NCBI RefSeq assembly: GCF_009720745.1
Contig: NZ_WNKX01000008.1
Location: 168,557-232,556 of the forward strand
Source: Massilia eburnea
GTDB lineage: Bacteria; Pseudomonadota; Gammaproteobacteria; Burkholderiales; Burkholderiaceae_D
Reading direction: 5' to 3'
DNA: 64,000 nucleotides
A program made the translations under genes and the position numbers. The notes below the pieces were generated by a model. The model was not told the origin of the DNA and made no database searches. It saw only the letters and a program-made list of their open reading frames with translations. Shown in pieces: positions 1 to 8,889 of the stretch (position 1 is its first letter; every line of letters begins with the position of its first letter).

Positions 1-95
1 ACAACGTGCTGATCTCGTGCATGCACGCACGCCTGTTCTTCGGCATGCTGTGGCGCGCACCGCGCCTGCTGGCGCGCCGCTGGAGCGCTGCATGA
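1..95 (+). CDS. 3' end of an unidentified upstream gene (partial)
   Basis: An open frame runs in from the left edge (codons start at base 3) and stops with TGA at 93-95, overlapping the ATG of the next gene in an ATGA junction. Only about 30 residues are visible, basic and hydrophobic (…HARLFFGMLWRAPRLLARR…). The overlap implies translational coupling to the acyltransferase. In aryl polyene clusters this position often holds a glycosyltransferase, but that is inference from context; the fragment itself does not identify the family. Confidence 0.55.
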   Translation, partial: NVLISCMHARLFFGMLWRAPRLLARRWSAA

Positions 96-1036
96 GCCAG
101 GCCGCTCCACGCCACTGGGCCGCTATCAACGAAGTGAGCTTCGTGGCGGGCATGCGCCTGCTGTTCTGGATTTTCCGCGTGCTGGGCCGCTGGCCTTTCC
201 GCGTCATGCTGTACCCGGTGCTGTGCTGGTACCTGCTGGCCGCGCCGCGCGCTCGGCGCGTCTCCGGCGCATACCTGCGCCGCGTGTCAGCGTTCGCGCC
301 GGTGCCGCGCCTGGGCGTGCTGCGCCACTTTGCCGCCTTCGCTGAGAGCATCCTCGACAAGATGCTGCTGTGGGGCGGCCTGTTCGATACGCGCAGCGTT
401 ACGCTGCACGGCGTCGATTCTGTCAATGCCATGCTCGCGCGCGGGCAGGGCGGCCTCCTTGTGTGCTCTCACTTCGGCAACCTGGAATTGTCGCGCGTGC
501 TGTCGCTCGACCGGCCCGACGTGAAGATCACGGTGCTGGTGCATACCCGCCATGCGCAAGCTTTCAACCGCATGCTGGCGCGCTTGAATCCAGCCAGCGC
601 CTTGAACCTGATGCAGGTGACCGATATGGATGCGGCAATGGCCATGCAGTTGTCCGAACGCGTTTCGCGCGGCGAGCTGGTGGTAATTGCCGGCGACCGC
701 GTGCCGGTAAGCGACCAGCCGCGCGTAGCGATGGCCGATTTCCTGGGCTCCCCGGCGCCGTTCCCGGTCGGGCCTTATATCCTGGCCGGCGTGCTGCAAT
801 GCCCGGTCTACCTGATTTTCCCGCTGCAGCGCGACGGCGGCAGCGAACTGCATTTCGAACTATTCAGTGAAGGACTGCGCCTGCCGCGTAAAGCGCGCGA
901 AGCGGCGTTGCAGGACTGCGTGCAGCGCTACAGCGCTCGCCTGCAGCACTACTGCCTGCAAGCCCCGCTGCAATGGTTCAATTTTTACGACTTCTGGCAT
1001 TTACCGAAACTGGATACTAGCGATGCACCTGGCTGA
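92..1036 (+). CDS. LpxL/HtrB-family acyltransferase of the aryl polyene cluster
   Basis: A 314-residue protein of the lipid A biosynthesis acyltransferase family, which moves an acyl chain from a thioester carrier onto a lipid acceptor at the inner membrane. The start at 92 is chosen because it overlaps the upstream stop (ATGA); an in-frame ATG at 17 would overlap far more. A hydrophobic N-terminal anchor lies near residues 20-50. The family HX4E catalytic motif is visible as HFGNLE, followed later by AGDRVPVS, the usual second conserved block. Its stop overlaps the start of the ammonia-lyase gene. In aryl polyene clusters such enzymes are thought to attach the polyene acyl chain to an outer-membrane glycolipid; the exact acceptor cannot be read from sequence. 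Confidence 0.85.
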   Translation: MSQAAPRHWAAINEVSFVAGMRLLFWIFRVLGRWPFRVMLYPVLCWYLLAAPRARRVSGAYLRRVSAFAPVPRLGVLRHFAAFAESILDKMLLWGGLFDTRSVTLHGVDSVNAMLARGQGGLLVCSHFGNLELSRVLSLDRPDVKITVLVHTRHAQAFNRMLARLNPASALNLMQVTDMDAAMAMQLSERVSRGELVVIAGDRVPVSDQPRVAMADFLGSPAPFPVGPYILAGVLQCPVYLIFPLQRDGGSELHFELFSEGLRLPRKAREAALQDCVQRYSARLQHYCLQAPLQWFNFYDFWHLPKLDTSDAPG

Positions 1037-2579
1037 CCTGACCAATGCGAAGCGCGAAGTGCGCTTTGACCGCAACCGACTGACGATCGAGGACATCGTC
1101 GATATCGCCGCTGGCCGCGCGCAAGCCGTGCTGTCCGGCGACCCGGCTTACCGCGCCATGATCCAGCGCGGCGCCGATTTCCTCGACCGCCTGCTGCGCG
1201 AGGACGGCAATATCTACGGCGTGACCACCGGCTATGGCGATTCCTGCACCGTGAACGTGCCGGCGGAGCTGGTAGCCGAGCTGCCGCACCACCTGTACAC
1301 CTACCACGGCTGCGGCCTGGGCGAGCATTTCTCGCCGGCGCAGACGCGCGCCATCCTGGCTTCGCGCCTGGCGTCGCTGTCGAAAGGGTACTCCGGCGTC
1401 AGCCTGGATTTGCTGGAGCAGATCGCGCGCCTGCTGGACGCCGGCCTGCTGCCGCTGATCCCGAGCGAAGGCTCGGTTGGCGCGAGCGGCGACCTGACCC
1501 CGCTATCCTACCTGGCCGCGGTACTGTGCGGCGAACGCGAAGTCTGGCGCGACGGCGAGACCGTACCTGCCGCGCAGGCGCTGGCCGAAGCCGGTATCAC
1601 GCCGTTGCGCCTGCGCCCGAAAGAAGGCCTGGCGATCATGAACGGCACCGCCGTCATGACCGCACTGGCATGCCTGGCCTACGACCGCGCCGAATACCTG
1701 ATGCGCCTGTGCACCCGCATCACGGCCATGGCGTCCTTCACGCTGGACGGCAACGCCCACCACTTCAATGAGGTACTGTTTTCGGTCAAGCCGCACGGCG
1801 GCATGCAGCAAGTGGCGGCATGGCTGCGCAGCGACCTGCCGACCGAACTGCTGGAGCGCAACGGCAAGCGCCTGCAGGACCGCTACTCGATCCGCTGCGC
1901 GCCGCACGTGATCGGCGTGCTGGCGGATGCGCTGCCGTTCTTCCGCACTTCCATTGAAAACGAGCTGAATAGCGCCAACGACAACCCGATCATCGATCCG
2001 GACGGCGAAACCGTACTGCACGGCGGCCACTTCTACGGCGGGCACATTGCCTTCGCCATGGACGGCATGAAGAACGCGGTCGCCAACCTGGCCGACCTGA
2101 TGGACCGCCAGATGGCGCTGATGGTGGACACACGCTACAACCACGGCCTGCCAAGCAACCTGTCCGGCGCCACCGGCCCGCGCGCGGCCATCAACCATGG
2201 CCTGAAGGCGCTGCAGATCAGCGTTTCGGCATGGACCGCCGAAGCGCTGAAGCTGACCATGCCGGCCTCGGTGTTCTCGCGCTCGACCGAATGCCACAAC
2301 CAGGACAAGGTCAGCATGGGCACCATCGCGGCGCGCGATTGCCTGCGCGTGCTGGAGCTGGTGGAGCAGTGCGCCGCTGCACTCCTGGTCACCGTGCGCC
2401 AGGGCGTGCACCTGCGCTGCCGCGAAAATCCTGACATGGCCCCGCATGCCGCGCTGGCGCAGATGCAGCAGCTGCTGGCCGACGATATCGCCGTGGTGGC
2501 GGAAGACCGCCGCCTGGATCCTGAGCTGCGCATGCTGGTGCAGCGCATCCGCAGCAAGGCGTGGGAACTGTATGCGTAA
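1023..2579 (+). CDS. HAL/TAL/PAL-family aromatic amino acid ammonia-lyase
   Basis: A 518-residue MIO-dependent lyase that eliminates ammonia from an aromatic amino acid. The Ala-Ser-Gly triad that cyclises into the MIO prosthetic group is at residues 154-156 (GSVGASGDLTPLS), and the catalytic-Tyr loop YGVTTGYG is at 65-72. The start at 1023 overlaps the acyltransferase stop by 14 bases; a longer frame begins at 867 but its extra N-terminus is the shadow of the upstream gene. Its place inside an aryl polyene operon, rather than beside hutU/hutI, argues that it makes a cinnamate or coumarate starter for the polyene head group and is not a histidine degradation enzyme. The selectivity region reads HHLYTYHG; substrate (Tyr, Phe or His) is not decided here. 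Confidence 0.88.
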   Translation: MHLADLTNAKREVRFDRNRLTIEDIVDIAAGRAQAVLSGDPAYRAMIQRGADFLDRLLREDGNIYGVTTGYGDSCTVNVPAELVAELPHHLYTYHGCGLGEHFSPAQTRAILASRLASLSKGYSGVSLDLLEQIARLLDAGLLPLIPSEGSVGASGDLTPLSYLAAVLCGEREVWRDGETVPAAQALAEAGITPLRLRPKEGLAIMNGTAVMTALACLAYDRAEYLMRLCTRITAMASFTLDGNAHHFNEVLFSVKPHGGMQQVAAWLRSDLPTELLERNGKRLQDRYSIRCAPHVIGVLADALPFFRTSIENELNSANDNPIIDPDGETVLHGGHFYGGHIAFAMDGMKNAVANLADLMDRQMALMVDTRYNHGLPSNLSGATGPRAAINHGLKALQISVSAWTAEALKLTMPASVFSRSTECHNQDKVSMGTIAARDCLRVLELVEQCAAALLVTVRQGVHLRCRENPDMAPHAALAQMQQLLADDIAVVAEDRRLDPELRMLVQRIRSKAWELYA

Positions 2580-3006
2580 GAAGACGGAATCGCGCTGGTT
2601 CGCCGAAGTTGAAATGCAAGTCCAGTTCTTCGACCTGGACCCGATGGATATCGTCTGGCACGGCAACTACGTCAAATACCTGGAAGTGGTGCGCTGCGCG
2701 CTGCTGGACAAGATCGGCTACAACTACGTCGAGATGAAGGCGTCCGGCTACGGCTGGCCTATCATCGACATGCACCTGCGCTATGCGGCGCCGGCGACAT
2801 TCGGCCAGGTAATCAAGCTGCGCGCCGAAATCGTCGAGTGGGAAAACCGCCTGAAGATCGAGTACCTGATCAGCGATGCCGCCACCGGCCGTCGCCTGAA
2901 CAAGGCCAGCACCACCCAGGTCGCCGTCGATATGGCGACCAAGGAAATGTGCTTCGTGTCGCCGCCCATCCTGTTTGAAAAGCTGGGAGTGCCATTGCCA
3001 TGCTGA
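2572..3006 (+). CDS. 4HBT-type hotdog acyl thioesterase
   Basis: A 144-residue single hotdog-fold protein of the 4-hydroxybenzoyl-CoA/YbgC thioesterase family. The catalytic helix-entry motif FFDLDPMDIVWHGNYVKYLE (residues 19-38) carries the expected Asp and the HGNY segment. The start overlaps the lyase stop by 8 bases and the stop overlaps the next start, so it is embedded in a tightly coupled operon. In aryl polyene clusters a thioesterase of this type is a regular member and may release or proofread acyl-ACP intermediates. Substrate is inferred from context only. Confidence 0.85.
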   Translation: MRKKTESRWFAEVEMQVQFFDLDPMDIVWHGNYVKYLEVVRCALLDKIGYNYVEMKASGYGWPIIDMHLRYAAPATFGQVIKLRAEIVEWENRLKIEYLISDAATGRRLNKASTTQVAVDMATKEMCFVSPPILFEKLGVPLPC

Positions 3007-3605
3007 AGAAGATCACTGCATGCGCTGTGCTGCTGCTTGCGGGCGCCGGCGCCCACGCCGCCGCGCCGGCGGCGAAGATCCAGTCGATGCTGGCCAAGCC
3101 GGACGTTCTGTGCGGCCGCTTTGACCAGACCAAGAACCTGGCCGGCATGAAGAAACCGCTGCTGTCGAATGGCCGCTTTTGCGTGGTCAAGGGCAAGGGC
3201 GTGCTGTGGCGTACCCTGAAGCCTTTCCCGAACACGCTGCGCCTGACGCGCGACGAGATCGTCCACCTGCAGGGCGACCGCGTGGCCATGCGCATGGATG
3301 CCAGGACCGAACCGGTGGTGCGCATGATTAACAGCGTGCTGTTCTCGCTGCTGGGCGGCGACCTGGCGCAGCTGGACAAGATGTTCGAAGTCGAAGGCAC
3401 GGCGGAAAAGGAGAGCTGGCAGGTAGCGCTGAAGGCGCGCGAACCGGCGCTCGCGAAGGCGATCGGCACGATCAACCTGGAAGGCGGCTCCTACGTGAAG
3501 CGTATCGAGATGAACGAGGCTTCCGGCGACAAAACTGCCATCGTGTTCTCCGCCATGCAAACGGGAGAATCTGCGATGACGGCGGAAGAGGCGGCGCAAT
3601 TCTGA
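3000..3605 (+). CDS. LolA-like outer-membrane lipoprotein carrier family protein
   Basis: A 201-residue exported protein. A signal peptide covers about residues 1-21, with cleavage near AHAAAPAA. The rest fits the LolA/LolB-like half-barrel family that shuttles lipidated molecules through the periplasm (conserved FDQTKNLAGMKKPLLSNGRF block near residues 39-58). The ATG overlaps the thioesterase stop. Position between a thioesterase and an MMPL exporter matches the LolA-like gene of aryl polyene clusters, where it is thought to help move the polyene lipid to the outer membrane. It is not the general housekeeping lolA, which normally sits next to ftsK. Confidence 0.82.
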   Translation: MLKKITACAVLLLAGAGAHAAAPAAKIQSMLAKPDVLCGRFDQTKNLAGMKKPLLSNGRFCVVKGKGVLWRTLKPFPNTLRLTRDEIVHLQGDRVAMRMDARTEPVVRMINSVLFSLLGGDLAQLDKMFEVEGTAEKESWQVALKAREPALAKAIGTINLEGGSYVKRIEMNEASGDKTAIVFSAMQTGESAMTAEEAAQF

Positions 3606-3606
3606 T

Positions 3607-5991
3607 ATGAAGGCAAACCGCTTCGCCCTGTTGTGGCTCCTCGTCGCGACCCTGGTGGCCGGGCATAACGCGTGGCTGTGGTTGGTGCAGCGCGTGGTGC
3701 CTGATACCGACATCCTGGCCCTGTTGCCAGTGCAGGAGCGCGACCCGGTGCTGCAGCACTCCTTCCAGCATATGGTCGATTCGGCGCAGCAGCGCCTGGT
3801 CATTCTGGTGGGGGCGGCGGACTGGGACAAGGCGAAGGAGGCGGCTGACGCCTACCGCAAGGTCATCGGCGAGCAGCCAGGCGTGGTGGGCGCGACGCCA
3901 CTGAACGAAAAGACCCAGGACGACTGGCTGCAGCTTTTCCGCAAGCACCGTAGTGTGCTGATGACGGAGAAGCAGGAGCAGCAGCTGAAAGAGCAGGGCG
4001 CGCAAGCATGGTCGGAAACCGCGCTAGGCGGCCTGTATAACTCATTCGGCGGTCCGAAAGTGGGCAGCTGGCAGGAAGATCCTTTCGGCCTGTTCTCAGG
4101 GTGGGTGCAGGAGCGCGCGCTGGAGACCCCGGTGCGTCCGCGCGACGGCTACCTGTTCGTCGGCGACGACAAGTTGCAGTACGTGCTGCTGCCGTTCGAG
4201 TTGAAAGTGCCGGCATTCTCGATCACGGCGCAGGACAAGGTGCTGCCGCTGCTGGAGCGTGCCGCCGCTGCCGCCCGTGCGGCGGTGCCGGAAGTTGACC
4301 TGATTCCGGCCGGCGTGGTCCTGCATGCGGCAGCTGCCAGCGCGCAGGCCCAGCGCGAAATGCATACCATTGGCGCCGGTTCGCTGCTTGGCATCGTCCT
4401 GCTAACCTGGCTGGTGTTCCGCACCGTACGGCCTATCGTGATGGTGCTGCTGTCGATTACGGTTGGCATTCTGGGCGCATTCTCCGTATGCTGGCTGCTG
4501 TTTGGGCAGGTGCACCTGATGACGTTGGTTTTTGGCGCCAGCCTGATCGGGGTGGCGCAGGATTACGGCATCGACTTCCTGTGCAACCGGATGGAGGCCA
4601 GCCCGGCGCTCGATTCCCATGCGCTGCTGCGCCGCCTGCTGCCGGCGCTGGTCCTGACGCTGTTGGCAGCGGTGATCGGGTATGCCGGCCTGGCGTTCAC
4701 GCCGTTTCCTGGCTTGCGCGCGATGGCAGTGTTCTCGGCGCTTGGCCTGATATTCGCCTGGCTGACGGTGATGGCCTGGTTCCCCCTGTTTGTGCGCGGT
4801 GGTGTGCTGCGCCAGGGGCCGGTGGTAGCGCCATACGTTGGCCTGCTGGCGCATTGGCCGCGCTGGCCGTTCCTGCGTCCCGGCGCAGGACCACGCGGCC
4901 GCCTGCTCCTGGCCGCGGCGGCCTGCGTGGGCGGCGCCGCGCTGGCGGCCGGTATTGCTCGCCTTGGTGCGAACGACGATATCCGCCTCTTGCAAAACTC
5001 GCCGAAGGCCCTGATCGACAGCCAGCAGCGGCTGGGAAAACTGCTCGATTCCGCATCGCCGGTCCAGTATTTCCTGGTGCGCGGCGCCAATGAAGAAGAA
5101 GTGCTGCAGCGCGAGGAAGCGCTGAAACGCAGCCTCGATCCTTTGATTGCGGATCGCGTGATCGGCGGCTACCAGGCGCTGTCGAACTGGGTGCCGTCGC
5201 AAATGCTGCAGGCGCAGCGCCGGGCGCTGGTAAGGGACAAGCTGTTCGCGGACGATGGCCCGCTGGCTGCCGTGGCGCGGCAGGCAGGCGAAGACAAGGA
5301 CTGGATCGCCGCCGCGCGCGCCAAGGCGGCGGAGGGCGCCGCGGTGCTGTTGCCTCAAGACTTCCTGGCGGCGCCGGCGAGCGCACCCTGGCGCCACTTG
5401 TGGCTTGGCCAGCATGGCAAGGAGTTCGCCAGTATTGTCGCGGTACGCGGTTTGCAGTACAGCGGCTTGCCGCGCCTGCGTGCTGCCGCCGGAGGCATGC
5501 ATGGCGTGCAGTGGGTCGACAAGGTGGGTGAAATCTCCGCCGTGCTGGGACGCTACCGCGTGATGATGGGCTGGGTGCTCGCTGCGGCGTATGCACTGGT
5601 TTTCCTGCTCCTTCTGCCGCGCTATCGTGGCGGCGCCTGGCGCGTGCTGGCGCCGACCCTGCTGGCAAGTACGGCCACGCTTGCGCTGCTCGGCTGGAGC
5701 GGCATGCCGCTGCAGCTGTTCCATGTGCTCGGCCTGATGCTGCTGCTCGGCGTGGGGGTGGATTATGGCGTCTTCATGGCGGAGCGCGCGAGCCGCGGCC
5801 CGGTGGCGCCATGGCTGGCAGTCGGCATGGCCGCGGCCAACGCGATCCTGGGCTTTGGCCTGCTGGGCTTGAGCAGCACGCCTGCGCTGCAGGCATTCGG
5901 CCTGACCATGCTGGCTGGCACGGCGCTGGTGTGGCTATTGGTGCCTTGCTTTGTAATGAATGAGGATAAGAAGCATGTGGAAGCGGCTTAA
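3607..5991 (+). CDS. MMPL/RND-family exporter of the aryl polyene cluster
   Basis: A 794-residue integral membrane protein with the duplicated MMPL/RND layout: an N-terminal helix, a periplasmic domain, about five helices near residues 255-400, a second periplasmic domain, and a C-terminal helix block near 650-790. Charged in-membrane motifs occur in both halves (GVAQDYGIDFL, about residues 316-326, and LGVGVDYGVFM, about 714-724), as expected for proton-driven transporters. It starts one base after the LolA-like stop. In aryl polyene operons the MMPL protein is the presumed exporter or flippase of the polyene lipid. Confidence 0.88.
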   Translation: MKANRFALLWLLVATLVAGHNAWLWLVQRVVPDTDILALLPVQERDPVLQHSFQHMVDSAQQRLVILVGAADWDKAKEAADAYRKVIGEQPGVVGATPLNEKTQDDWLQLFRKHRSVLMTEKQEQQLKEQGAQAWSETALGGLYNSFGGPKVGSWQEDPFGLFSGWVQERALETPVRPRDGYLFVGDDKLQYVLLPFELKVPAFSITAQDKVLPLLERAAAAARAAVPEVDLIPAGVVLHAAAASAQAQREMHTIGAGSLLGIVLLTWLVFRTVRPIVMVLLSITVGILGAFSVCWLLFGQVHLMTLVFGASLIGVAQDYGIDFLCNRMEASPALDSHALLRRLLPALVLTLLAAVIGYAGLAFTPFPGLRAMAVFSALGLIFAWLTVMAWFPLFVRGGVLRQGPVVAPYVGLLAHWPRWPFLRPGAGPRGRLLLAAAACVGGAALAAGIARLGANDDIRLLQNSPKALIDSQQRLGKLLDSASPVQYFLVRGANEEEVLQREEALKRSLDPLIADRVIGGYQALSNWVPSQMLQAQRRALVRDKLFADDGPLAAVARQAGEDKDWIAAARAKAAEGAAVLLPQDFLAAPASAPWRHLWLGQHGKEFASIVAVRGLQYSGLPRLRAAAGGMHGVQWVDKVGEISAVLGRYRVMMGWVLAAAYALVFLLLLPRYRGGAWRVLAPTLLASTATLALLGWSGMPLQLFHVLGLMLLLGVGVDYGVFMAERASRGPVAPWLAVGMAAANAILGFGLLGLSSTPALQAFGLTMLAGTALVWLLVPCFVMNEDKKHVEAA

Positions 5992-6520
5992 GACGATTGC
6001 GATTGCGGCGCTGCTGCTGTCGGCCTGCGCGACGAGCACGCCGCCGCCGGCCGCGCGCCTGGGACTCAAGCTGGCGCCGTCCACGCTGGGCGAGTCGATC
6101 AGCGTTCAGCAGCATTTGCGCGTGGAGCGCAATGGCCGCAACGACGAACTGGATGTGGCGCTGGAAGTGGAACCGCAAAAACTGGAGCTTGTCGGCCTGG
6201 CGCTGGGCCAGCGCGTGCTGTCCCTGAGCTATGACGGCAAGGACCTGAAGTCGTGGCGCCACGCCATGCTGCCTTCGCAAGTGAAGGCGGAAGACGTGCT
6301 GGAAGACATGCAGCTCACACTGTGGCCCGTAGACGCAGTACGCGCTGCGCTGCCGGCGGGCTGGCAGGTGGAAGAGCAGGGCCTGCGCCGCACGCTGTCG
6401 CTGGATGGCGAGACCATCATGGTGATCAATTACAGCGGCATGCCACGCTGGAGCGGCAAGCTGGTACTGGACAACCTGCGTTACAAATACCGCCTGACCA
6501 TTGAATCGGAGTTGCAGTAA
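5975..6520 (+). CDS. DUF3261-like outer-membrane lipoprotein
   Basis: A 181-residue lipoprotein. The start at 5975 is preferred over 5960 because GAGGA lies 8 bases upstream of it and it gives a clean signal peptide ending in the lipobox LSAC (cysteine about residue 18). The mature part fits the DUF3261 family found in aryl polyene clusters beside the MMPL exporter. The gene begins inside the exporter's 3' end, and its stop codon shares a base with the following ketosynthase start (TAATG). The probable role is an outer-membrane partner in export of the polyene lipid; there is no catalytic motif. Confidence 0.75.
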   Translation: MWKRLKTIAIAALLLSACATSTPPPAARLGLKLAPSTLGESISVQQHLRVERNGRNDELDVALEVEPQKLELVGLALGQRVLSLSYDGKDLKSWRHAMLPSQVKAEDVLEDMQLTLWPVDAVRAALPAGWQVEEQGLRRTLSLDGETIMVINYSGMPRWSGKLVLDNLRYKYRLTIESELQ

Positions 6521-7704
6521 TGGCCTTTTTCCTGAACGACTGCGGCATCGTATGCGCCATGGGCGACGGCAAAGCGGCCGTGCGCGAAGCGCTGCTGCGC
6601 GGCGAAAGCGGCGTGCAGCCGACCGAGGCTTGCTCCCCCGGCCGCGTTCTGCCGCTGGGCCTCGCCGCCGGCGCAGTGCTGCCCTCCGTGGATCACTTGC
6701 CGCTGGCGCAGCGCAGCCGCAATAACCAGTTCGCGCTGGCGGCGCTGGCCCAGATTCGGCCTGCGGTCGACGCAGCCATCGCGCGCTATGGCGCGCATCG
6801 CGTCGGCGTGGTGATCGGCACCAGCACTTCCGGCGTCGGCGAGGCGGAGGCGGCCTTGGCTGTCCGTGCAGCCGGCGGCGAGTTGCCCGGCGACTTCCAC
6901 TACGGCCAGCAGGAAATGGGGGCGCCGGCAATGCTGTTGGCGCAGGCGCTGGGCATCAGCGGCCCGGCCATGGTGCACTCGAGCGCCTGTTCCTCCGGCG
7001 CCAAGGCCATGGCCAGCGCGGCGCGCCTGATCGCCATGGGCGCATGCGACGCGGTGGTGGCGGGCGGTGTGGATACGCTGTGCGCTTTCACCGTGGCGGG
7101 TTTTTCGGCGCTTGAGTCGGTCAGCGCGGCGCGCTGCAACCCGTTGAGCGCAAACCGCAACGGCATCAATATCGGCGAGGGCGCCGGCCTGTTCCTCATG
7201 AGCCGCGAACCTGCTGCGGTAGCGCTGTGCGGCTGGGGCGAGTCGTCCGATGGCCACCATATGTCTGCGCCGGATCCGGAAGGCGGCGGCGCGCGGCTGG
7301 CGATCGGCCAGGCGCTGCAGCGGGCCGGTATCACGCCGCAGCAAGTCGACTACATCAACCTGCACGGCACCGCCACGCTGCAGAACGATGCGATGGAATC
7401 GCGCGTCGTGGCCTCCCTGTTCGGCAGCGAAGTGCCGGTCAGCTCCACCAAGCCGTTCACCGGCCATGCGCTGGGCGCGGCAGCGGCGCTGGAAGCGGCG
7501 CTGTGCTGGCTGCTGATGCAGGACGATAATCCGGAAGGCTACCTGCCGCCGCAGCTGTGGGACGGTGCAGCTGACCCGGCGCTGCCGCCGTTGCATGTGG
7601 CAGCGCCCGGCGCCAGGCTTGGCCGGCCGCTGCGCTATGCCTTGAGCAATTCGTTTGCCTTTGGCGGTTCCAATGCCGCCCTGGTGCTGGGGAGGCTGGC
7701 ATGA
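6520..7704 (+). CDS. beta-ketoacyl-ACP synthase (aryl polyene KS, first copy)
   Basis: A 394-residue thiolase-fold ketosynthase with the full Cys-His-His triad visible: C157 (HSSACSSG), H282 (NLHGTATLQND) and H316 (KPFTGHALGA). It condenses malonyl-ACP with the growing acyl chain. Type II polyketide-like aryl polyene systems use more than one ketosynthase; this copy and the one at 8886 are quite different in sequence and length. The gene is coupled at both ends (TAATG upstream, ATGA downstream). Because the triad is intact it is predicted to be catalytic and not a chain-length-factor-like partner. Confidence 0.9.
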   Translation: MAFFLNDCGIVCAMGDGKAAVREALLRGESGVQPTEACSPGRVLPLGLAAGAVLPSVDHLPLAQRSRNNQFALAALAQIRPAVDAAIARYGAHRVGVVIGTSTSGVGEAEAALAVRAAGGELPGDFHYGQQEMGAPAMLLAQALGISGPAMVHSSACSSGAKAMASAARLIAMGACDAVVAGGVDTLCAFTVAGFSALESVSAARCNPLSANRNGINIGEGAGLFLMSREPAAVALCGWGESSDGHHMSAPDPEGGGARLAIGQALQRAGITPQQVDYINLHGTATLQNDAMESRVVASLFGSEVPVSSTKPFTGHALGAAAALEAALCWLLMQDDNPEGYLPPQLWDGAADPALPPLHVAAPGARLGRPLRYALSNSFAFGGSNAALVLGRLA

Positions 7705-8162
7705 CGATGCCCGATATTCGCACCCTGGTTCCGCATGGCGGGGCAATGTGCCTGCTCGATCGCGTGCTGGCATCGGACGCCGAAACCCTGACCGCCGAAG
7801 TGGCGATCCACGAGGCAAGCATGTTCTATTCGCCGGAAGCGCAGGGCGTGGGCAGCTGGGTCGGCATCGAATACATGGCGCAGGCAGTGGCGGCGCATGC
7901 CGGCTGGCTGGCCAAGCGCGATGGCGGTACCGTCAAGCCGGGGTTCCTGCTTGGTTCGCGCCGCTACAGCACCCATAGCCCCTTGTTTGCCAATGGCCAG
8001 GTGCTGCAGGTAAAAGTGAAGATGGAAATGCGCGGGGATAATGGCCTCGGCGCTTACGAGTGTTCAATTGCCGATACAGGCAAAGCAGGGCAGGAACTGG
8101 CCAGCGCCACGCTGACTGTGTTCCAGCCCGATGATGTCAATAAGTTCTTGCATGGGGTATGA
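7701..8162 (+). CDS. 3-hydroxyacyl-ACP dehydratase, FabZ/FabA-like hotdog
   Basis: A 153-residue hotdog-fold dehydratase of the aryl polyene type. The N-terminal LVPHGGAMCLLDRVL block carries the catalytic-His segment of the family, and a GIEYMAQAVAAHAG helix follows near residues 55-68. It would remove water from 3-hydroxyacyl-ACP to create each double bond of the conjugated polyene. No enoyl reductase is encoded beside it, which fits a fully unsaturated chain. The ATG overlaps the ketosynthase stop (ATGA). Confidence 0.85.
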   Translation: MTMPDIRTLVPHGGAMCLLDRVLASDAETLTAEVAIHEASMFYSPEAQGVGSWVGIEYMAQAVAAHAGWLAKRDGGTVKPGFLLGSRRYSTHSPLFANGQVLQVKVKMEMRGDNGLGAYECSIADTGKAGQELASATLTVFQPDDVNKFLHGV

Positions 8163-8163
8163 A

Positions 8164-8889
8164 ATGAATAAGTCTGTCTTGGTGACGGGATCGTCGCGCG
8201 GCATCGGTAAAGCGGTTGCGCTGCGCCTGGCGCGCGATGGCTTCGACGTGGTAGTGCATTGCCGCAGCCAGCGCGCCGAAGCGGAGGCCGTGGCGCAGCA
8301 GATTGCGGAAATGGGCCGAACTGCACGCGTGCTGCAGTTCGATATCGGCGACCGCGCAGCTGCGGCAGCCGCTCTGGAAGCGGACATCGCCGAGCATGGC
8401 TGCTACTACGGGGTGGTGTGTAACGCCGGCGTGGCGCGCGACAACGCCTTTCCGGCCATGAGCGGCGAAGATTGGGATATCGTGCTGCGCACCAACCTCG
8501 ATGGCTTCTACAACGTGGTCAACCCGCTGGTGATGCCGATGGTCCAGCGCCGCAAGCCGGGCCGCATCGTGACCATGGCTTCGGTTTCGGGCCTGGTGGG
8601 CAACCGCGGCCAGGTCAATTACAGCGCAGCCAAAGCCGGTATTATCGGCGCCACCAAGGCGCTGGCGCTGGAGCTGGCCAAGCGCAATATCACCGTCAAC
8701 TGCGTGGCGCCGGGCCTGATCGATACCGACATGACCGAAGACCTGCCGATGGACGAAGTGCTGAAGATGATTCCGGCGCGCCGCGTCGGCACGGCCGATG
8801 AAGTGGCGGCCGCCGTCAGCTTCCTGGTGGGCGAGGAATCGGGCTACATTACCCGCCAGGTGATTTCCGTGAACGGAGGGCTGGCATGA
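8164..8889 (+). CDS. 3-oxoacyl-ACP reductase, FabG-like SDR
   Basis: A 241-residue short-chain dehydrogenase. The nucleotide-binding TGSSRGIG motif is at residues 8-15, CNAGV at 86-90, and the catalytic Ser140-Tyr153-Lys157 triad is intact (YSAAK). It reduces the beta-keto group during each elongation round. The start at 8164 is one base after the dehydratase stop; an in-frame ATG at 8131 lies inside the dehydratase gene and lacks a case. The stop overlaps the next ketosynthase start. FabG of fatty acid synthesis is very similar, so assignment to the polyene pathway is from context. Confidence 0.9.
   Translation: MNKSVLVTGSSRGIGKAVALRLARDGFDVVVHCRSQRAEAEAVAQQIAEMGRTARVLQFDIGDRAAAAAALEADIAEHGCYYGVVCNAGVARDNAFPAMSGEDWDIVLRTNLDGFYNVVNPLVMPMVQRRKPGRIVTMASVSGLVGNRGQVNYSAAKAGIIGATKALALELAKRNITVNCVAPGLIDTDMTEDLPMDEVLKMIPARRVGTADEVAAAVSFLVGEESGYITRQVISVNGGLA

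Noticed and set aside
1023..2579. Histidine utilisation (hutH) assignment
   Set aside because: No hutU, hutI or hutC is near; the gene is embedded by overlaps in a polyene operon, so a starter-supply role is more likely. The substrate remains open.
4402..5724. 440-codon minus-strand frame opposite the MMPL exporter
   Set aside because: Arg/Gln/His-rich shadow of a membrane protein gene, no RBS, no domain.
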